Below are positions 24,522 through 38,024 of a stretch of DNA of 64,000 nt, piece by piece. The DNA comes from Leucaena leucocephala (Eukaryota > Streptophyta > Magnoliopsida > Fabales > Fabaceae). How positions within the stretch are numbered: the stretch's first letter is position 1; every line of letters begins with the position of its first letter. Both the position numbers and the translations under genes were made by a program. The stretch is from NCBI GenBank assembly GCA_037074615.1, contig CM073547.1:744001-808000 (forward strand), written 5' to 3'. Below the pieces are notes generated by a model, which did not search any database, was not told the DNA's origin, and saw only the letters and a program-made list of their open reading frames with translations.

Positions 24522-25189
24522 GGGTGTGTTTGGATTAGCTTTTAGAGAATAGATTCTGGGGAATAGATTCTGGGAGAATAGATTCTGGAAAGAATAGATT
24601 TTAGGAAGAATAGATTATGGAGAATAGATTTTGGGAAGAATAGATTATGAGAAGAATAGATTTTGCAAATAGAGATGTTTGGATGATTAATAGTAGAATC
24701 ACTTTTTATATTAATAAATTACTAAAAAGGGTATAATTTGATTAAAGTATGAGAGAGGAGAGAGAGAGAGAAGAGAGGAGAGAGAGAGAGGAGAGAGAGA
24801 GGATAGAGAGGAGAGAGAGGATAGAGAGAGAGGAGAGAGGAGAGAGAGGATAGAGAGAGAGGAGAGAGAAGAGAGAGGAGAGATAGAGGAGAGAGAGAGA
24901 GGAGAGAGAGTATAAGAAAAAAGTAGGGGTAAAATAGTAATTAGATAATCTATAAGCTCTTTTCCAGTTCCAAAATCTATTAAAAAATAGCTTCTTCAAA
25001 ACCATGGTTTCAAACCGAGGTTTTGCCCAAAATCAATTTTGGAGGAAAATGGCTGTTTGGCAAAAAATTTTATAAACCGAGGTTTTGGCCCAAAATTAAT
25101 TCTGGACAAAAATTAATGTTTGTGTGAAATTTTTTTAAACTGAGGTTTTGCCCCAAAATCTATTCCCAAACGCTTTCCCAAACACACGC
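24522..25189. mobile_element. MITE with GGGTGTGTTTGG ends and TTA target duplication
   Basis: The left end GGGTGTGTTTGG and right end CCAAACACACGC form terminal inverted repeats (10 of 12 matching). TTA is duplicated at 24519-24521 and 25190-25192. A 3-bp TTA/TAA duplication is characteristic of PIF/Harbinger (Tourist-type) elements. The body has repeated AATAGATT units and a GA-rich tract at about 24749-24910. There is no coding capacity. Confidence 0.75.
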
Positions 25190-25192
25190 TTA

Positions 25193-26590
25193 CATTGACA
25201 TATTTATGTGCCTTAAACGACGGTGGATAGAGATGATAACTGTGCTGGAAACAGAGGGCAAGTCTCAATTATTTGAGTAGGTGACATAATATTATTGACT
25301 ATAAACAACACAACATGCTATTATATTAATTATTAATTATTATGGTTTAATTAAGAAGGTGGCCATTCCCAGTCTGGATGGTCCATCCCATCCTCTTTTC
25401 TTTTTCTATTTTATTTTTGAAGTTGTTTGTTTAGATGGATGAGTTTGGCATGGATTGAAAAAGATCCAAGGTTTTGTCAATGAATTAAAACCAAACGGTT
25501 CTTTTCTTCAGAAGCAAGCTAATTACTGCATATAATTAAATTGGGAAAGGACAGGGTGAGCAATAAAGTTGAAAGTAACCATAAACAAGCATAATACGTG
25601 TTTGTTTGTTTGTTTGTTTGGTCCAATTCAATTCAAATCATGCCACGCCACTCCCATTTGTCCCACACATCACGCCATTTACAAAATATTATTTATTTAG
25701 GCTATAATATAATATCTAAGTTAAGGTTAAATAAGAATGTGTTATAAAAGGGTTGATCCACGTAGGAGTGCCTAATTCCATAATATTGTGATCAAAATGA
25801 AATAATAATAATAATAAAACATGGAAGCGCGCACTGAGGCATCGTGCTTCTAACAACATCATTATGTTTTGGTGATATTTTTCCTTTTCTGGGGCCAGAA
25901 ATTGTGCTTTTACGTTTTCCAACGTCCAACCCCTTCAATCAGTCTCTTTGATTAGGTTACCCACGCCATTACATTATCATGCTACTACGGGGCTCCCTCC
26001 CCATAGAAATATCGGCTAGAGATATCAGAAAGATGTTCCTTTGGTTGATAGACAAGTTAAATAGTATCATCTTTTATTCTCATATAATATAATTTATATT
26101 ATAAATTAGATTTTATATTAGGGTTTGGAGGAAATACTTAATTATTACATAAACATAACATTGCTTTTTTAATTTGGTGTAACGTATTAAAGTTTTAAAG
26201 ATTTAAACAAAAAAATAAGTATGATTAAAAACTTGCGAAGGAGATATTATCAGCTTTGGGAATGGGGCGAGGGGGAATATTTAGAACTCAAACGTTATCT
26301 AACCAACAAGAAAAATAACTAATAATTTGTTTTGTGGTTTGGTTTCATATCTTCAAAATTATTTTTTATTAAATTATTAATTTAACTGCGTCATATAGAA
26401 AATAAGAAAAATTGTCAAAAAAAACCATCCCAATATGCCTAATTTTAGTTTATATTGGTAAGATTTGTATACCACAAAAAGAGTTATGGCCTCAACTAAA
26501 ATTGATAAGAGTATGCAAAATATTTTTAAATTTAATTGAATATGACATGAGTATTTATTGATAAGTTTATTAATAAAGGATTTGCTCGAT
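25193..26590. other. Gene-free spacer
   Basis: I see no gene. It includes a short (GTTT)n run near 25600 and an (AATA)n run near 25800. Confidence 0.45.
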
Positions 26591-26718
26591 AAACGCTTCG
26601 ATACATTAGGAAAAACTTTTTAAAAAAATTGATTTATGATATGCATTTATCGAAAGATAAAAATTTTAATAAATGAATACGAACTTGGTTATAAAAAGTT
26701 TAAGTCATTGAGTATTAG

Positions 26719-27700
26719 ATTTAATTTCTTCGATGTCATTTTGAATATTTATAACTTCTTCCATTTAACTTTAAACTTAGCAAATGACATATCAATGGGA
26801 AGATCTTTAAGTCTACTTTCATATGAAACAAGTTTCATTCAAATAGCCATTGTATATAGAAATATTTGATCAATATAGTAATTGAAGGTCAATGTTAAGG
26901 CTTGAATTACAGTTGAAGACTCATCGTAGAGTTATTCGATAAGCCATATTGGTACTAATCTTCAGTTACCATATTGATAATATATTTCTGTCTACAATGA
27001 GTATTACAATGAGAATTTTTTTCATATGAAAGTAAACTTAAAAGACCTTTTAATTGATATGTTATTTGTTAAATTTGGAGTTAAATAAAATAAGTTATAA
27101 CCATTTAAAGTGACATGGAGCAAACTGGATCCAACACTACATTGTTGGACTAACACTTGAGTGGGGACATCATCATCGTCTTTCTCTGCTTTATCATCTT
27201 CTTTCTTCACATGGTCACCACCACCGATCCTCCTATCATCAGTAAACCTCTGCTTCTCTTACTCTTTTGTGTTGCCTATGCGTCGTCACATGTTAGAATT
27301 TGAGTTTCATGCCATAACTCGAGTTATGACATGAAACTCGAGTTCTATTCTATTTTAGCTTGACATATATTTATTATTTTGACTATAACTCACAATATAT
27401 ATATCCATTTGAGACAACTTAATTCATATGAGACTATACTTAGAATATAGTTCATGAACACCAATATCATAAAAAAAAGAGTTTTATATGAAGGAGATAT
27501 GCCATTCGAAATATGGAGCATGGATTTAACACCTTGTACCAGACATTCATTTACCATATTAATCATATATTTATATATACAATAGCTATTGGAATGCAAT
27601 TTATTTAATATAAAAGTAGACTTAAAGAGCTTTCTATCAAAAAGTCATTTGTTAAATTTAAAGTTAAATAAAAGAAGTTATGACTATTCAAAGTGATTAA
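26719..27700. repeat. Three-copy repeat of about 100 bp, one copy inverted
   Basis: Plus-strand copies at about 27022-27118 and 27605-27700 share AAGTAGACTTAAAGA-like starts, a TCATTTGTTAAATTTAAAGT block and AAGAAGTTATGAC-like ends. The copy at about 26719-26830 is the same unit reversed (ACTTTAAACTTAGCAAATGA). The copies are diverged and AT-rich. I do not recognise the source; a decayed retroelement is possible. Confidence 0.55.
27302..27339. repeat. 38-bp near-perfect palindrome
   Basis: GAGTTTCATGCCATAACTC is followed directly by GAGTTATGACATGAAACTC, its reverse complement except for one position, with no spacer (centre CTCGAG). It lies between copies of the three-copy repeat. Confidence 0.85.
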
Positions 27701-28415
27701 AGGTCAATCTAATATATTTTAAGTTAATTTTTTAAATGATTTATCGATAAATTATTCAATAAAACTATTATTCGAATAATATTTCAATAAATTAGATTTA
27801 ATGAAATATATTTCAAATTTGATGTATTATATTTTTTGAAGAGCTATTTGAATAGACTATTTATCGATAAGATATGAAACTATTCATTGTATTTTTTTAC
27901 TGAATTACTTATTAAAGAGATATTCCATAAGCTATTTTTTTTTATGAATATTTTAATAGATGACAATAGATTTGTGACAATATTTTTGAGTAAATGATTT
28001 CAAATCAAATTTATTCTTTTTTAAAAAAATAAACTTTGCATAAATCTTATAAATCTTACAAATTCAAAGTGAAATTAGGTATACTTGAATTATTTTTTCT
28101 ATAATTTTTGTTTAGATGGCCTTTATACTAATATGATATTATAGGAGGGAGGACACAGATGCGGTAAGGACAAATGATCTCTGCATATTCAGAGAAGGCG
28201 AAGAAAACGAGGCGGGTATGATAATGATAATGATAATTAGAGGGAGAATGCATCCATAAAAAAGTTCAGCGACAACCAGCACAGCTTGTCGTACGAGCGT
28301 CTTTACAGGATACGTCCTTTCTTCGCGCATCTACCTATCTTCCCCTCATCCGACAATTAACTTCACATCCTATTGCCAATAAAATAAAAGTTGTCGGGTT
28401 AGGATTTCATTTATA

Positions 28416-28922
28416 GTACCTGTTTGGGAGGACGTTAAACCTTAGTTTTAAATTAATGTTTGGTTCAAAATTTAAGTTTAAAGAAATTTTAAAATAAACA
28501 GTCATATTTGTTCAAACGGGTTTTTGGACTAAACTCTGGTTTAAAACTAAGGTTTTAAAAAAGCTGATCAGAGTAGCTTTTGGAACAGTAAACCACGTTT
28601 GAACTAACTAATTACTATATTACCCCTACTTTTTCTTACATCCTCTCTCCTACTTTTTCTTACACCCTCTCTCATCTCTCATACTTTTTCTCTATTTTCT
28701 TTCTTACACCCTCTCTCCTCTTATCTCTCCTCATTTAATACTCATACCCTTTTTCGTAATTTACCAATAATAAAATCCCTTCTATAAATAACTATCCAAA
28801 CACTCATTTATTCAAAACCACTTTTTTTTCATAATCTCTTCTCCAAAAACCCTTTTCTATAATCTGTTCAAAAGCCCTTTTTTTTCATAAGCCCGTTTTT
28901 AAAATCCTATCCAAACGGGCCC
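28416..28922. mobile_element. MITE with (T/C)GTTTGG ends and ATA target duplication
   Basis: The left end GTACCTGTTTGG and right end CCAAACGGGCCC are inverted repeats. ATA is duplicated at 28413-28415 and 28923-28925. Internally there is a CTCTCTCC pyrimidine tract and GGAACAGTAAACCACGTTTG. The element at 50184-50648 is the same family in reverse orientation. No ORF is present. Confidence 0.75.
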
Positions 28923-28925
28923 ATA

Positions 28926-29914
28926 ATCCAAAACATTGTGCTTTTGTCAACTCATGACAATTTTGGTGATAGATAATTTATAATTATTTTTATAAATATT
29001 TTTTAAATTTAAAAAGATATATTAGTTTTAATGAATCTCTAGAAATCAATTCACTTAAATTTTTTATATAAAAAAAATTGCACATCCTATTTTACTTTCA
29101 TATTATTTTTTTTAAATTGAAATATTAGTCTCTTCTAAATTGTTCATGAAAAAATAAATTTGGTTAACTGTTTTATTAATTTGAGAAACAGGTAGATTTC
29201 ACGCACTAACTAAGTTATGAGCATGCGTAATTTTGTATAGAACTTAAGGTGATAACAAGGGGTAATGCTTTCTATTAAATTTATTTAAATAATATATATA
29301 AAATTGTGTTTTTTTTAATCGCTATCGATCTATTGTTAACATTAATATAAATTTTAATTTCTTTGACAGGTTATAGTGTTAATTATGAACTAACTTATTA
29401 TTGAAATAGTTAGCCCCAAAATAAAGCTATATGACATCTTTTTTTTTGTAAAATGACAGAAGGACGGATAATTACAAAGTCAAAACAATCCCGTACAAAA
29501 AATAGTCAAAAGCCATCTATCCATTACACTGTATAATTTTGTAACAGTAGTGGCGGCATTTTTGGTTTGATGTATTTTTAGCGCCATTTTTGTTTACCGC
29601 TGCTCACGGCTACACCTTGCATACAAAAAAAGAAAAATTCATAATTCACCTTAAATTTTGAATTATCCAGGTTAAAATATATATTATTTCTATCGTATTT
29701 TTGAAAAAAAGTTATAGAGAAAATCTGTAAAAATATTAGTAAATGGAAAAAAAATAAAACAAAAAGCAGAATCAGATGTTATTTTGGAGTTTCCAAAAGA
29801 AGGTGCGCGAGTCAGGGAAGGACTCAGCCCCTGAGGTGATAGCTCACCGGGGGTGACCGAATCATTGACCCTGTTGTATCTCTCCCATAACATTCCTTTG
29901 GCGCATTCAATCTT
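28926..29914. other. Spacer and promoter upstream of the SFH gene
   Basis: AT-rich to about 29760, then GC-richer towards the SFH transcription start. No separate gene is seen. Confidence 0.45.
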
Positions 29915-29920
29915 TATAAA
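29915..29920 (+). promoter_or_regulatory. Putative TATA box of the SFH gene
   Basis: TATAAA in CTTTATAAACC lies about 460 bases before the SFH ATG at 30381. The leader would be long and pyrimidine-rich (about 29940-30110). A possible leader intron acceptor (TGCTTTACAG) ends at 30182, so the leader may be spliced. Confidence 0.4.
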
Positions 29921-30380
29921 CCTCAACGCCGGCGATTTCTTCCCTTCATTTTCTCCTCCTCCTCCTCTTCTCTTTCTATCTCTCCGCCTGCCACGTGTCA
30001 TACCAACCGTGCTGGGACCCGCGCTCTTCCTCCTTCGGCCTCCATGTGCACCTGAGCGCCATTTCTCTGCTTTCATTCTCTGTCTCTAGCTGTCTCGCTG
30101 ACCTTTCCGGCGATTATTTTTTCCAATTATAAAATTCATTAGTTTTGTCGAAGTCCGTCTCTCTGCCATTTGTTGCTTTACAGCTTGAGATCGGGTAGTC
30201 TAGCTTTGGTTTTGGGCTCATTCTTCGCCTTAGACAAGGTGCATTCGGAATTTTCTCCTCGGCATCCCAGGGCTCTCTGTTGGTCTCCGATCTCGTGTCC
30301 GATTCTTGAGTTCTTGGGATTGGACTTGAGGCGACGCTCATTGGAGGTCTTGATTGATGTAAATACTTGTTATCGGTACA

Positions 30381-33300
30381 ATGTCCGGCCCTTTGGATCG
30401 TTTTGCCATACCTTGTGAGTCCTTTATCTGCGTTTTCGGTGTTTAGCGAAGTTGGGTCTTGTTTTCATTGCATCCCTGGTGAATGCGTCTCAATTTTCTG
30501 AGTCTAGGGTTTGCTCTCTTGTCTGCTAGCATGAAAAGGGTAGGGAACATTTATATCAACAAAATTGAGCAAATAAGACTGTGTTTTAAGCGGTGGGCTT
30601 CAGTTTAGACAGATAGAAATCATTATTTCCCGGTTCCACATTGTGATTTGGCGAAATTACTTAGTTGGTAGCTATAAAAATTTCTAGACCTACAGATAAA
30701 GTGATTGATACGTTCATTAGGGTTACCTGCCATTGGCAATTGGACTGGATGGGCTTTAAGTGATGTAGAATTTGTGAAATATCGGATTTGAGATTTTACG
30801 TTCAGAGATTGACCATCATTTAAGACCAATATATATCCTCTCATAATTTTCAAAAGTATTCCTTCTTGAAATGTCAATTATGTTTAATTTTGTGTTTTGA
30901 TGTTGCTAGGTTTTGATGGTTTCTCTGGTAGTGATGAGAAAAGAGAAAGGAGATCTGATTTTGAGAACTCAGAGGATGAAAGGAGGACAAGAATTGGATC
31001 TCTTAAAAAGAAAGCAATAAATGCATCTACCAAATTTAGGCATTCTCTCAAGAAAAAGAGTAGCAGGAGAAAAAGTGATGGCCGTGTCAGCTCTGTGTCC
31101 ATTGAGGATGTTCGGGATGTTGAAGAGTTGCAGGCTGTTGATGCATTTCGGCAAGCACTGATTATGGACGAATTGCTTCCAGAAAGACATGATGATTACC
31201 ATATGATGTTAAGGTGTTTGTTTTAGGATGGTGTTAAATTACTTCCGCGATCTTAGCTCAATAAATGGGCTTATCTTTCTTCTTCTTCTTCATGTTTTAT
31301 AGATTTCTGAAGGCAAGGAAATTTGATATCGAGAAAGCAAAGCATATGTGGGCTGATATGCTGCAATGGAGGAAGGAATTTGGTGCTGACACTGTCATGG
31401 AGGTAGGTGTAGATAAAATTTGAATGATGATTGGACTCCAGATTTAAATTTAATCAACAAAACTTAGATTTGACTTCATCGTATTTAACGTTTTCATCAG
31501 GATTTTGAGTTCAAAGAGGTAAATGAAGTTGTGAAGTATTACCCTCATGGTCATCATGGTGTTGATAAGGAGGGAAGACCTGTTTACATTGAAAGACTTG
31601 GAAAAGTTGATCCAAACAGACTCATGCAAGTTACAACCATGGACAGATATATAAAGTACCACGTTCAGGAGTTTGAGAAAGCTTTTGCAATAAAGTTTCC
31701 AGCTTGCACTATTGCAGCCAAGAAGCACATTGATTCAAGTACCACAATCTTAGATGTTCAAGGCGTGGTATGTTGCTGAGCCTTCAGCCTTCAATTGTTT
31801 TATTTTAATTGTCTATGATGTTCTATTATCCACACACCTACTTAATATGGTGAACATTACCAGGGCCTTAAAAATTTTACAAAATCTGCCCGGGATCTCA
31901 TCACACGATTACAGAAGATTGATGGTGACAATTACCCTGAGGTACCGATCCTGCAACTTTCATTTTTTGATTTCAGCTGTTTCTGAAATTTGTAAGTTTA
32001 ACATATACTATGATTTTGGTGAATGATTTGCCTTTTTTAAATTTTGGAACAGACTCTCTGCCAAATGTTTATTATAAATGCTGGCCCTGGATTTAGGCTG
32101 CTGTGGAACACTGTCAAGACTTTTCTAGATCCTAAAACGACTTCAAAGATTCATGTATGTGAAAATGCTGTCTTCTAGTTGTTTAAAAGCTTTGTCTACT
32201 GTTTTGTTTAAGGCTACTGATATTGCTTTCTTTTTACTTAATGTTTCTTTGAAAATATTACCTAGGTTCTTGGAAACAAGTACCAGAGCAAATTGCTTGA
32301 AGTAATTGATGCCAGGTAAGGATTAGATTTATAAATTTCACGTTTTTCCATCTCCATATATGTACAATTTTCATGTGTTAGTGTATATACTTTTTCGTTT
32401 TTCCTATTGACTAATGCATTATGTGTTTCTAGCATCATTATACTATCCTCTTAAATACCAAATAATTTTGAGTTCTTTATGAAGTGAATTGCCAGAATTT
32501 CTTGGAGGTACTTGCACTTGTGCAGATCAGGGAGGTTGCCTCAGATCTGATAAAGGTCCCTGGAAAGACCCTGCAATATTGAAGGTTATAAGCTGGTCTT
32601 ACTTGCCTTAGGCTTAACTATTGTCAAACTATTTGCTATAGGCTAACAGTTTATTGCATGCGAGTTGTTGCAGATGGTTCTTAGAGGCGAAGCAAGGCGC
32701 GCAAGGCAGGTGGTGAAAGTTTTAAATAGTGAAGGGAAGGTTATTGCATATGCCAAGCCACGATACCCTATGGTAATTCTTTGTATGGTTATTATTGCTT
32801 CGGCCGAGAGGCAAAATTCATTCTTTCATGCCTCCTCTTCACCTTTCTTTTGGTTTCATTAAATAACTAAACAATAATTCTGCAAATTCTTAGCAGGTAA
32901 AAGGCAGCGATACATCCACTTGTGAATCAGGTTCTGATGCTGAAGATTTAACATCACCAAAAGCAATGAAGAGTTACTCACACCTTAGGTTGACTCCTGT
33001 TCGTGAGGAAGTAAGTGTTGACACTATTAAGGGAGATATAGTTTACAATGGTGTACATTTTAAACTACTGTAACTAGTGACTATTAAAAATTATGAATTA
33101 TGAATATGTTCAAAGTATAACTTCTGTCAACACCTACCAAGCTGATTTTGCGGCGCTAGACATTCCCATAACATTTGTATGAGAGTTGTTCTCCTTTCTG
33201 CTTTGTCCTCAGGCTAAGTTAGTTGGAAAGATAAATTATGCTGGCAGCCTACCTGGGTATGACGAATATGTTCCGATGGTAGACAAAGCTGTTGATGCTA

Positions 33301-34311
33301 GCTGGAAGAATCAAGCATCTCTCCAGAGATCATATACTTCAAAAGGTTAGCAACTTGCCAACTTTAGCTTGGTAATCATAGTTGAAGATGTGAAATTTTT
33401 GTGTGAATGCTGTAATGTATTCAGAAATTTTGTGCACAAGAACTTTATTTAGTACCTCTCTTAATTGAGATAGTGTTGCTTTCTTGATTTCGATTATTTG
33501 ATGTAATTTTATTGGAAAATTTTAATTGAGACCTCGAATACAGCTGCACCTCCCCTTCCTGACATTGAGGAAACTCCAGAAGGGATACGAGCTCGGATTT
33601 GGGTGGCCCTGACTGTCTTCTTCTTGACTATATTTGCTCTCTTCCACTCAGTCGTATGCAGCATGACCAAGAAACTTCCTGCGTTATCAAGTAAAGACGA
33701 TCCAGATGATCCGAGTGCTTCAGAAACAGCTCTTGATATCTCAAACAAGGACGACTGCCGTCCTCCTTCACCAACTGCGGTATGTACAGGTGCAGATCTC
33801 CCCTCTATGCTAAAAAGGTTGAGCGACCTTGAAGAGAAGGTTGAAACTCTCCAATCAAAGCCATCTGAGATGCCTTCTGAGAAAGAGGAATTGTTGAATG
33901 CTGCTGTTTGCCGGGTAGATGCTTTGGAAGCAGAGTTAATTGCCACAAAAAAGGTAGGGTGTGATATTTTCGCGGAAATGGCAGTCATGACAATGCAATG
34001 TATAGTTGCATCTCATCTGGAACACCCAAGTGTTTCCATTTCTTCTTTTCCCCGTATTCTTTTTATAATCTTTAAGTCTCATTGTTGATCAAGCGTTCTT
34101 GTTTGATTTTTCTTTCCTGCCCAGGCTCTCTATGAAGCGTTAATGAGGCAAGAGGAGCTGCTTGCTTACATTGATAGTCAGGCAGAAGCCAAGTTACGGG
34201 TAAGTTGGCTTATCTTTCCTTCCGATACACATGTGAAGGGATATATATATATATATTTTCAGATGCTTACGTTCGTTTCATTTTAATCAGAAAAAGAAGT
34301 TTTGCTGGTGA
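30381..34311 (+). CDS. SEC14-nodulin phosphatidylinositol/phosphatidylcholine transfer protein (SFH6/SFH8-like)
   Basis: Fourteen coding exons were assembled by splice sites and phase: 30381-30414, 30910-31213, 31303-31402, 31501-31767, 31864-31941, 32053-32154, 32266-32315, 32485-32584, 32674-32772, 32897-33010, 33213-33345, 33544-33953, 34125-34199 and 34291-34311. They encode 628 aa, a normal length for the family. The start [12 protein letters not shown] and the basic N-terminus ([20 protein letters not shown]) are typical. CRAL-TRIO-N lies at about residues 85-146 and the Sec14 lipid-binding domain at about 147-312. The C-terminal nodulin module has a hydrophobic segment ([19 protein letters not shown]), a coiled coil and a Lys-rich tail ending KKKFCW. 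Such proteins exchange phosphatidylinositol and phosphatidylcholine and help organise phosphoinositides at the plasma membrane in polarised growth. No lesion was seen. The neighbouring minus-strand paralog is a pseudogene. Confidence 0.95.
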
Positions 34312-35310
34312 TGGAGGAAGACTCCATGGAGGAGGATGCTTCTTCTCAAAGCAAGCAGAGTGTTTGTATGCTAACGAGTTTTGACCTCTCAAATGATGTA
34401 AAACTCTGGACAGATTTTTTTACAGTGTATTTTGATCAAACTACTGAAGAATTTCCTTCAAATGTTTGTATAGCCCCACGATGGCTTCTTTTTTTCAGCT
34501 TGTATGCGAGCTCTGTTTGCTTTGAGCACCTTCGTTTAATGTCTTTCCTTATGTTTGCTTGTGATAGTTGGAAGACATCTCATCAGCATGGAGGAATATC
34601 ATCTCACTAATGCTAAAATTGGCCCATGTCATAAAGATTAATAGATTCTCTAGTTTTACATTATGCGTGTGAAAGAGTGACAACATGATGAAAATGTAAA
34701 TGGGATTTTTTTCTTGCCATCTATTAAACATGTAAGATGCAAACCCGTAACTTGACATGGAAGGCTTGTTTTTTTGTTTAAATTCTACTAAGTTTTGTCA
34801 ACTTTGTACTCTTATTTCTTTCTCTCAATCTTAATTCAATCCTCCCTTCATATACATAACGGAATTGAACGATACCTTTTTAACACTGGGGAATATCAGA
34901 AACGGGACAAATCATGCTAACCGTGAAATTTGACATGATGCTTTGTGTGTTCACATGCATCCATACTAACTTTATCAATTGGGCGGCCATGGAGACCAAG
35001 TCTAGAATAAAATTCATTGCGCTACGTTCATAATATTTGGATAGTATGTGCTTGATGTTTATTCAATATTTATTTTTTCAACTATAATTACGTTGATATA
35101 TTTTCAATATATATACATATATACACGCACATTTTCATTTTTTGATTTATAATCAAGTAATGAAAATAGAAAAGCAAAGAGCTGAATCTCAGGTCATGGA
35201 TGGGTTAAAAAGATAAAGACATGGATGGGGCTGGAGACAAATAGACAACAACGCCACCAACTTGGTAATCTTGGAGCTGTCACAGAATGTAGCAGCACAC
35301 AGTTTAACGT
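34312..35310. other. Shared 3' region between convergent SFH copies
   Basis: About 1 kb lies between the two stop codons, with no ORF of interest. It should contain the 3' UTR of the intact SFH gene and the 3' end of the pseudogene. A (TA)n-rich patch lies near 35105. Confidence 0.5.
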
Positions 35311-37779
35311 TTACCAGCGGAACTGCAACCACAAACCCAAAAACTTGTGTTAGTTAAACTGCGAAGAAATCAGGGGGAAGCAGTACCAGAGTTAAGATGA
35401 CTTACAAACTTCCTTTTGTTCTTCTTCTTCTTCTCTGTTGAGGCTTGCAGCTCGTCGTGTCTAACAAGGGCTTCATCAAGAGCCTAAAGTGTCCAGAAAC
35501 GAAACGAACAAGCTTTTATCATATTTATGTCCATAAATCATGATGACATTCAAGTATGAAGTAGTGATATACCTTTTTAGAAGCAGCTAGATCTTGCTCA
35601 AGTCTTCTGACTCTGTTGAGAGTGGCATCCAGAAGTTCTTCCTTCTCCTTAGACATGTAAGGTTTTTTTATGTTGAGAACAGTTATCTTCTCTTCTAGTT
35701 CTGCTACGCGTTTAATCAAGGCCACGTGGTCTTTAATGGAAATGCCTCCTGCTTCCCTTGTTTTGCTTTCACACTGTACTGAGCAGTCCGTGAAGGCTAC
35801 TTCGGTGAGTTTTTTGGGTATGTTGCTTGTGATTCGTATCATTGTTATAATTCCCATCAATAAGGCCATGATCCCACTCATCAACGGATTCTTAAGTACT
35901 ACAGAAGTCTTGTAAGCATCGTCACTGAAACTATCTGCAGCCATTGTAAGAGGGAAAAAAGATGGGTATATCAAACTAATAACCAAGAGATATTTAAGTA
36001 AGATCCAATTCTAATAGGCTTTATATATCTCCGTAGCCTTCGTACATGCCCAAATTTGACCAACACTATAGATTGATATAGAGTCACGTAATCTACAAGT
36101 CATGAACAATATAATTCATTTCAAGTTCTATACAAATGCACAAAACTCGTTCTAGTTAATTATGAATTTGTATTAAATACCTTTAGAGATTGCAAATTTA
36201 TTATTTTATACTGGTTTTATCCAAGTTGCATTCATTGACTTGTCAACCCCTTGGACATCGTTCCGATGGGCACTGTTTTGATTCATGACCTGCAATTTAT
36301 TGGTGGAAATACAATATAAAAAGTTAATTGAGTAAGCATAAGCAAAGGAGAAATTAATTTAAGGTCCTTCTCTCACATTTCATCAAGTAATGAAGCTTGT
36401 TCTCGTTTTTTAGGGCATGGATTAAAAGAAGGCATACTCATAAACTGCATCCATAATGCACATATCTTACAGTGCCCTCCTACTGCTTTTGTTCTCTCAT
36501 CAATTATAGCCTCTCAAGTTTACAGTGAACTACCATTCCCAGATAATTAGTCAGTCGCATGGAGCTGAATTGCTAATCAATTCATGTTCTTAAACTGTTC
36601 TGAAGCTGAATTGCAAGATGTACTACGTAGCAATTTCAACGGAATGAACGAAAATAAACTTACTCCTTCTGAAGCTGGGGAGTGTTGGGCATTCTCAACT
36701 TTTAGATATGGTTTGTCATTTCCACAGATTGTTTTCTCTTGAAACCCTTCTATGGGTCTCCTGCATTTTCCCTCTTGATTTTGAACCATCTAATTCATCA
36801 AAAGAAAAAACTTCAAATTTTCCCTTCGTCAAAGAAGTTGAGCATACAAAAGTAAATTACCCTCAAGATATCTGGATCGTTCCACGGTCCTTTGTCAGAA
36901 AGCATGCAACCACCTTTATCTGCACAAGTACAAGTACCCCCCAAGAACTCTGGAAGTTCACTGGGAAACAAAATGGGGAAAAGTTTTATTTATAGCCGAA
37001 GGGTTAATGTTATAATGATGCTATAACAATGGCATTGCATGACTTAGATGGCCTAAATATCAATGGCGTTGATATTGAATATTTCAACGAACAAGGAGAA
37101 AACATCACCTTGCATCAATGATCTCTAGCAACTTGCTTTGGTATTTGTTACCTAGAACCTGTTCAATAAACCCTTCATCTGTTAAATACCTCCCTGCTTT
37201 GCAGAAATCAATTTTTCAGGATGAAAATATTAACATGATTACATGTATTTTTGCAGTTGTCTTGGGATCAAGGAATGACTTGATCGTGTTCCACAAGAGC
37301 CTAAATCCAGAACCAGCATTGATGATGAACATTCTGTTCAGTGTCTGTAAATATGGAAGTTCAAATATGGTAAATCAGAAGGATCCCATATTTTACCGAA
37401 AAGAAATTCTCAAGTGGCCCCAGTCTACCAAAAATAGACAGATTAAGTCAATCATTAAAAGACTTGTAAAAAAAAAAAATCTAGAACCTGTTGTTAAACT
37501 AGTACCTCAGGATAGTTGTCACCATCAATCTTCTGAAGCCTCTGGATGAGTTCTCTTGCAGCTTTGTTGAAATTTTTAAGTCCCTGTAGAACAACCATGC
37601 GGGTAAGCACTTGACAAATGCTTCATTAATAGTATGGTAATGCTATTTTAAAGATATTCTTTTGCCAAGAGGCTGAAGAACTAAACTGATGCATATTTTC
37701 ATACCACTCCTTGCACATCCAAAATAGTTGTGCTATGGTCAATGTGCTTCTTAGCAGCAATGGAACATGCAGGGAACTT

Positions 37780-38013
37780 TGTTGAAGTGGCTAAGAGAAT
37801 TACTTGATAAAGAACACGAAGGTGAAGGTAATTCTGTGTGTGTATTATTTGGGTTGAAGCATACATATATATACACTTGATTGTACAATCAGAGACGCGT
37901 AAATCATGTGATACACTTTAATAATACAATATTATCATATCCCCTCATATCCTCCTACAATCACATTTAATTCCTATAATCACTCTCCCTTTTAATTCTG
38001 AATATCTTCTACA
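37780..38013 (-). repeat. 3' LTR of the copia element
   Basis: 234 bp, TGTAGAAG...TTCAACA in element orientation. It matches the other LTR except at plus-strand position 37789, where it has G and the partner has A. Flanked outside by the target duplication AACTT. Confidence 0.95.
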
Positions 38014-38024
38014 TTCCCCCTCAA
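38014..38024 (-). other. Polypurine tract of the copia element
   Basis: TTGAGGGGGAA on the minus strand, directly before the 3' LTR. It is the expected plus-strand priming site for reverse transcription. Confidence 0.85.

Noticed and set aside
30170..30418. 82-codon ORF overlapping the SFH start codon on the plus strand
   Set aside because: It lies in the leader in another frame, crosses the exon 1 donor and resembles no protein family. It is most likely chance or, at best, an overlapping uORF on unspliced RNA.
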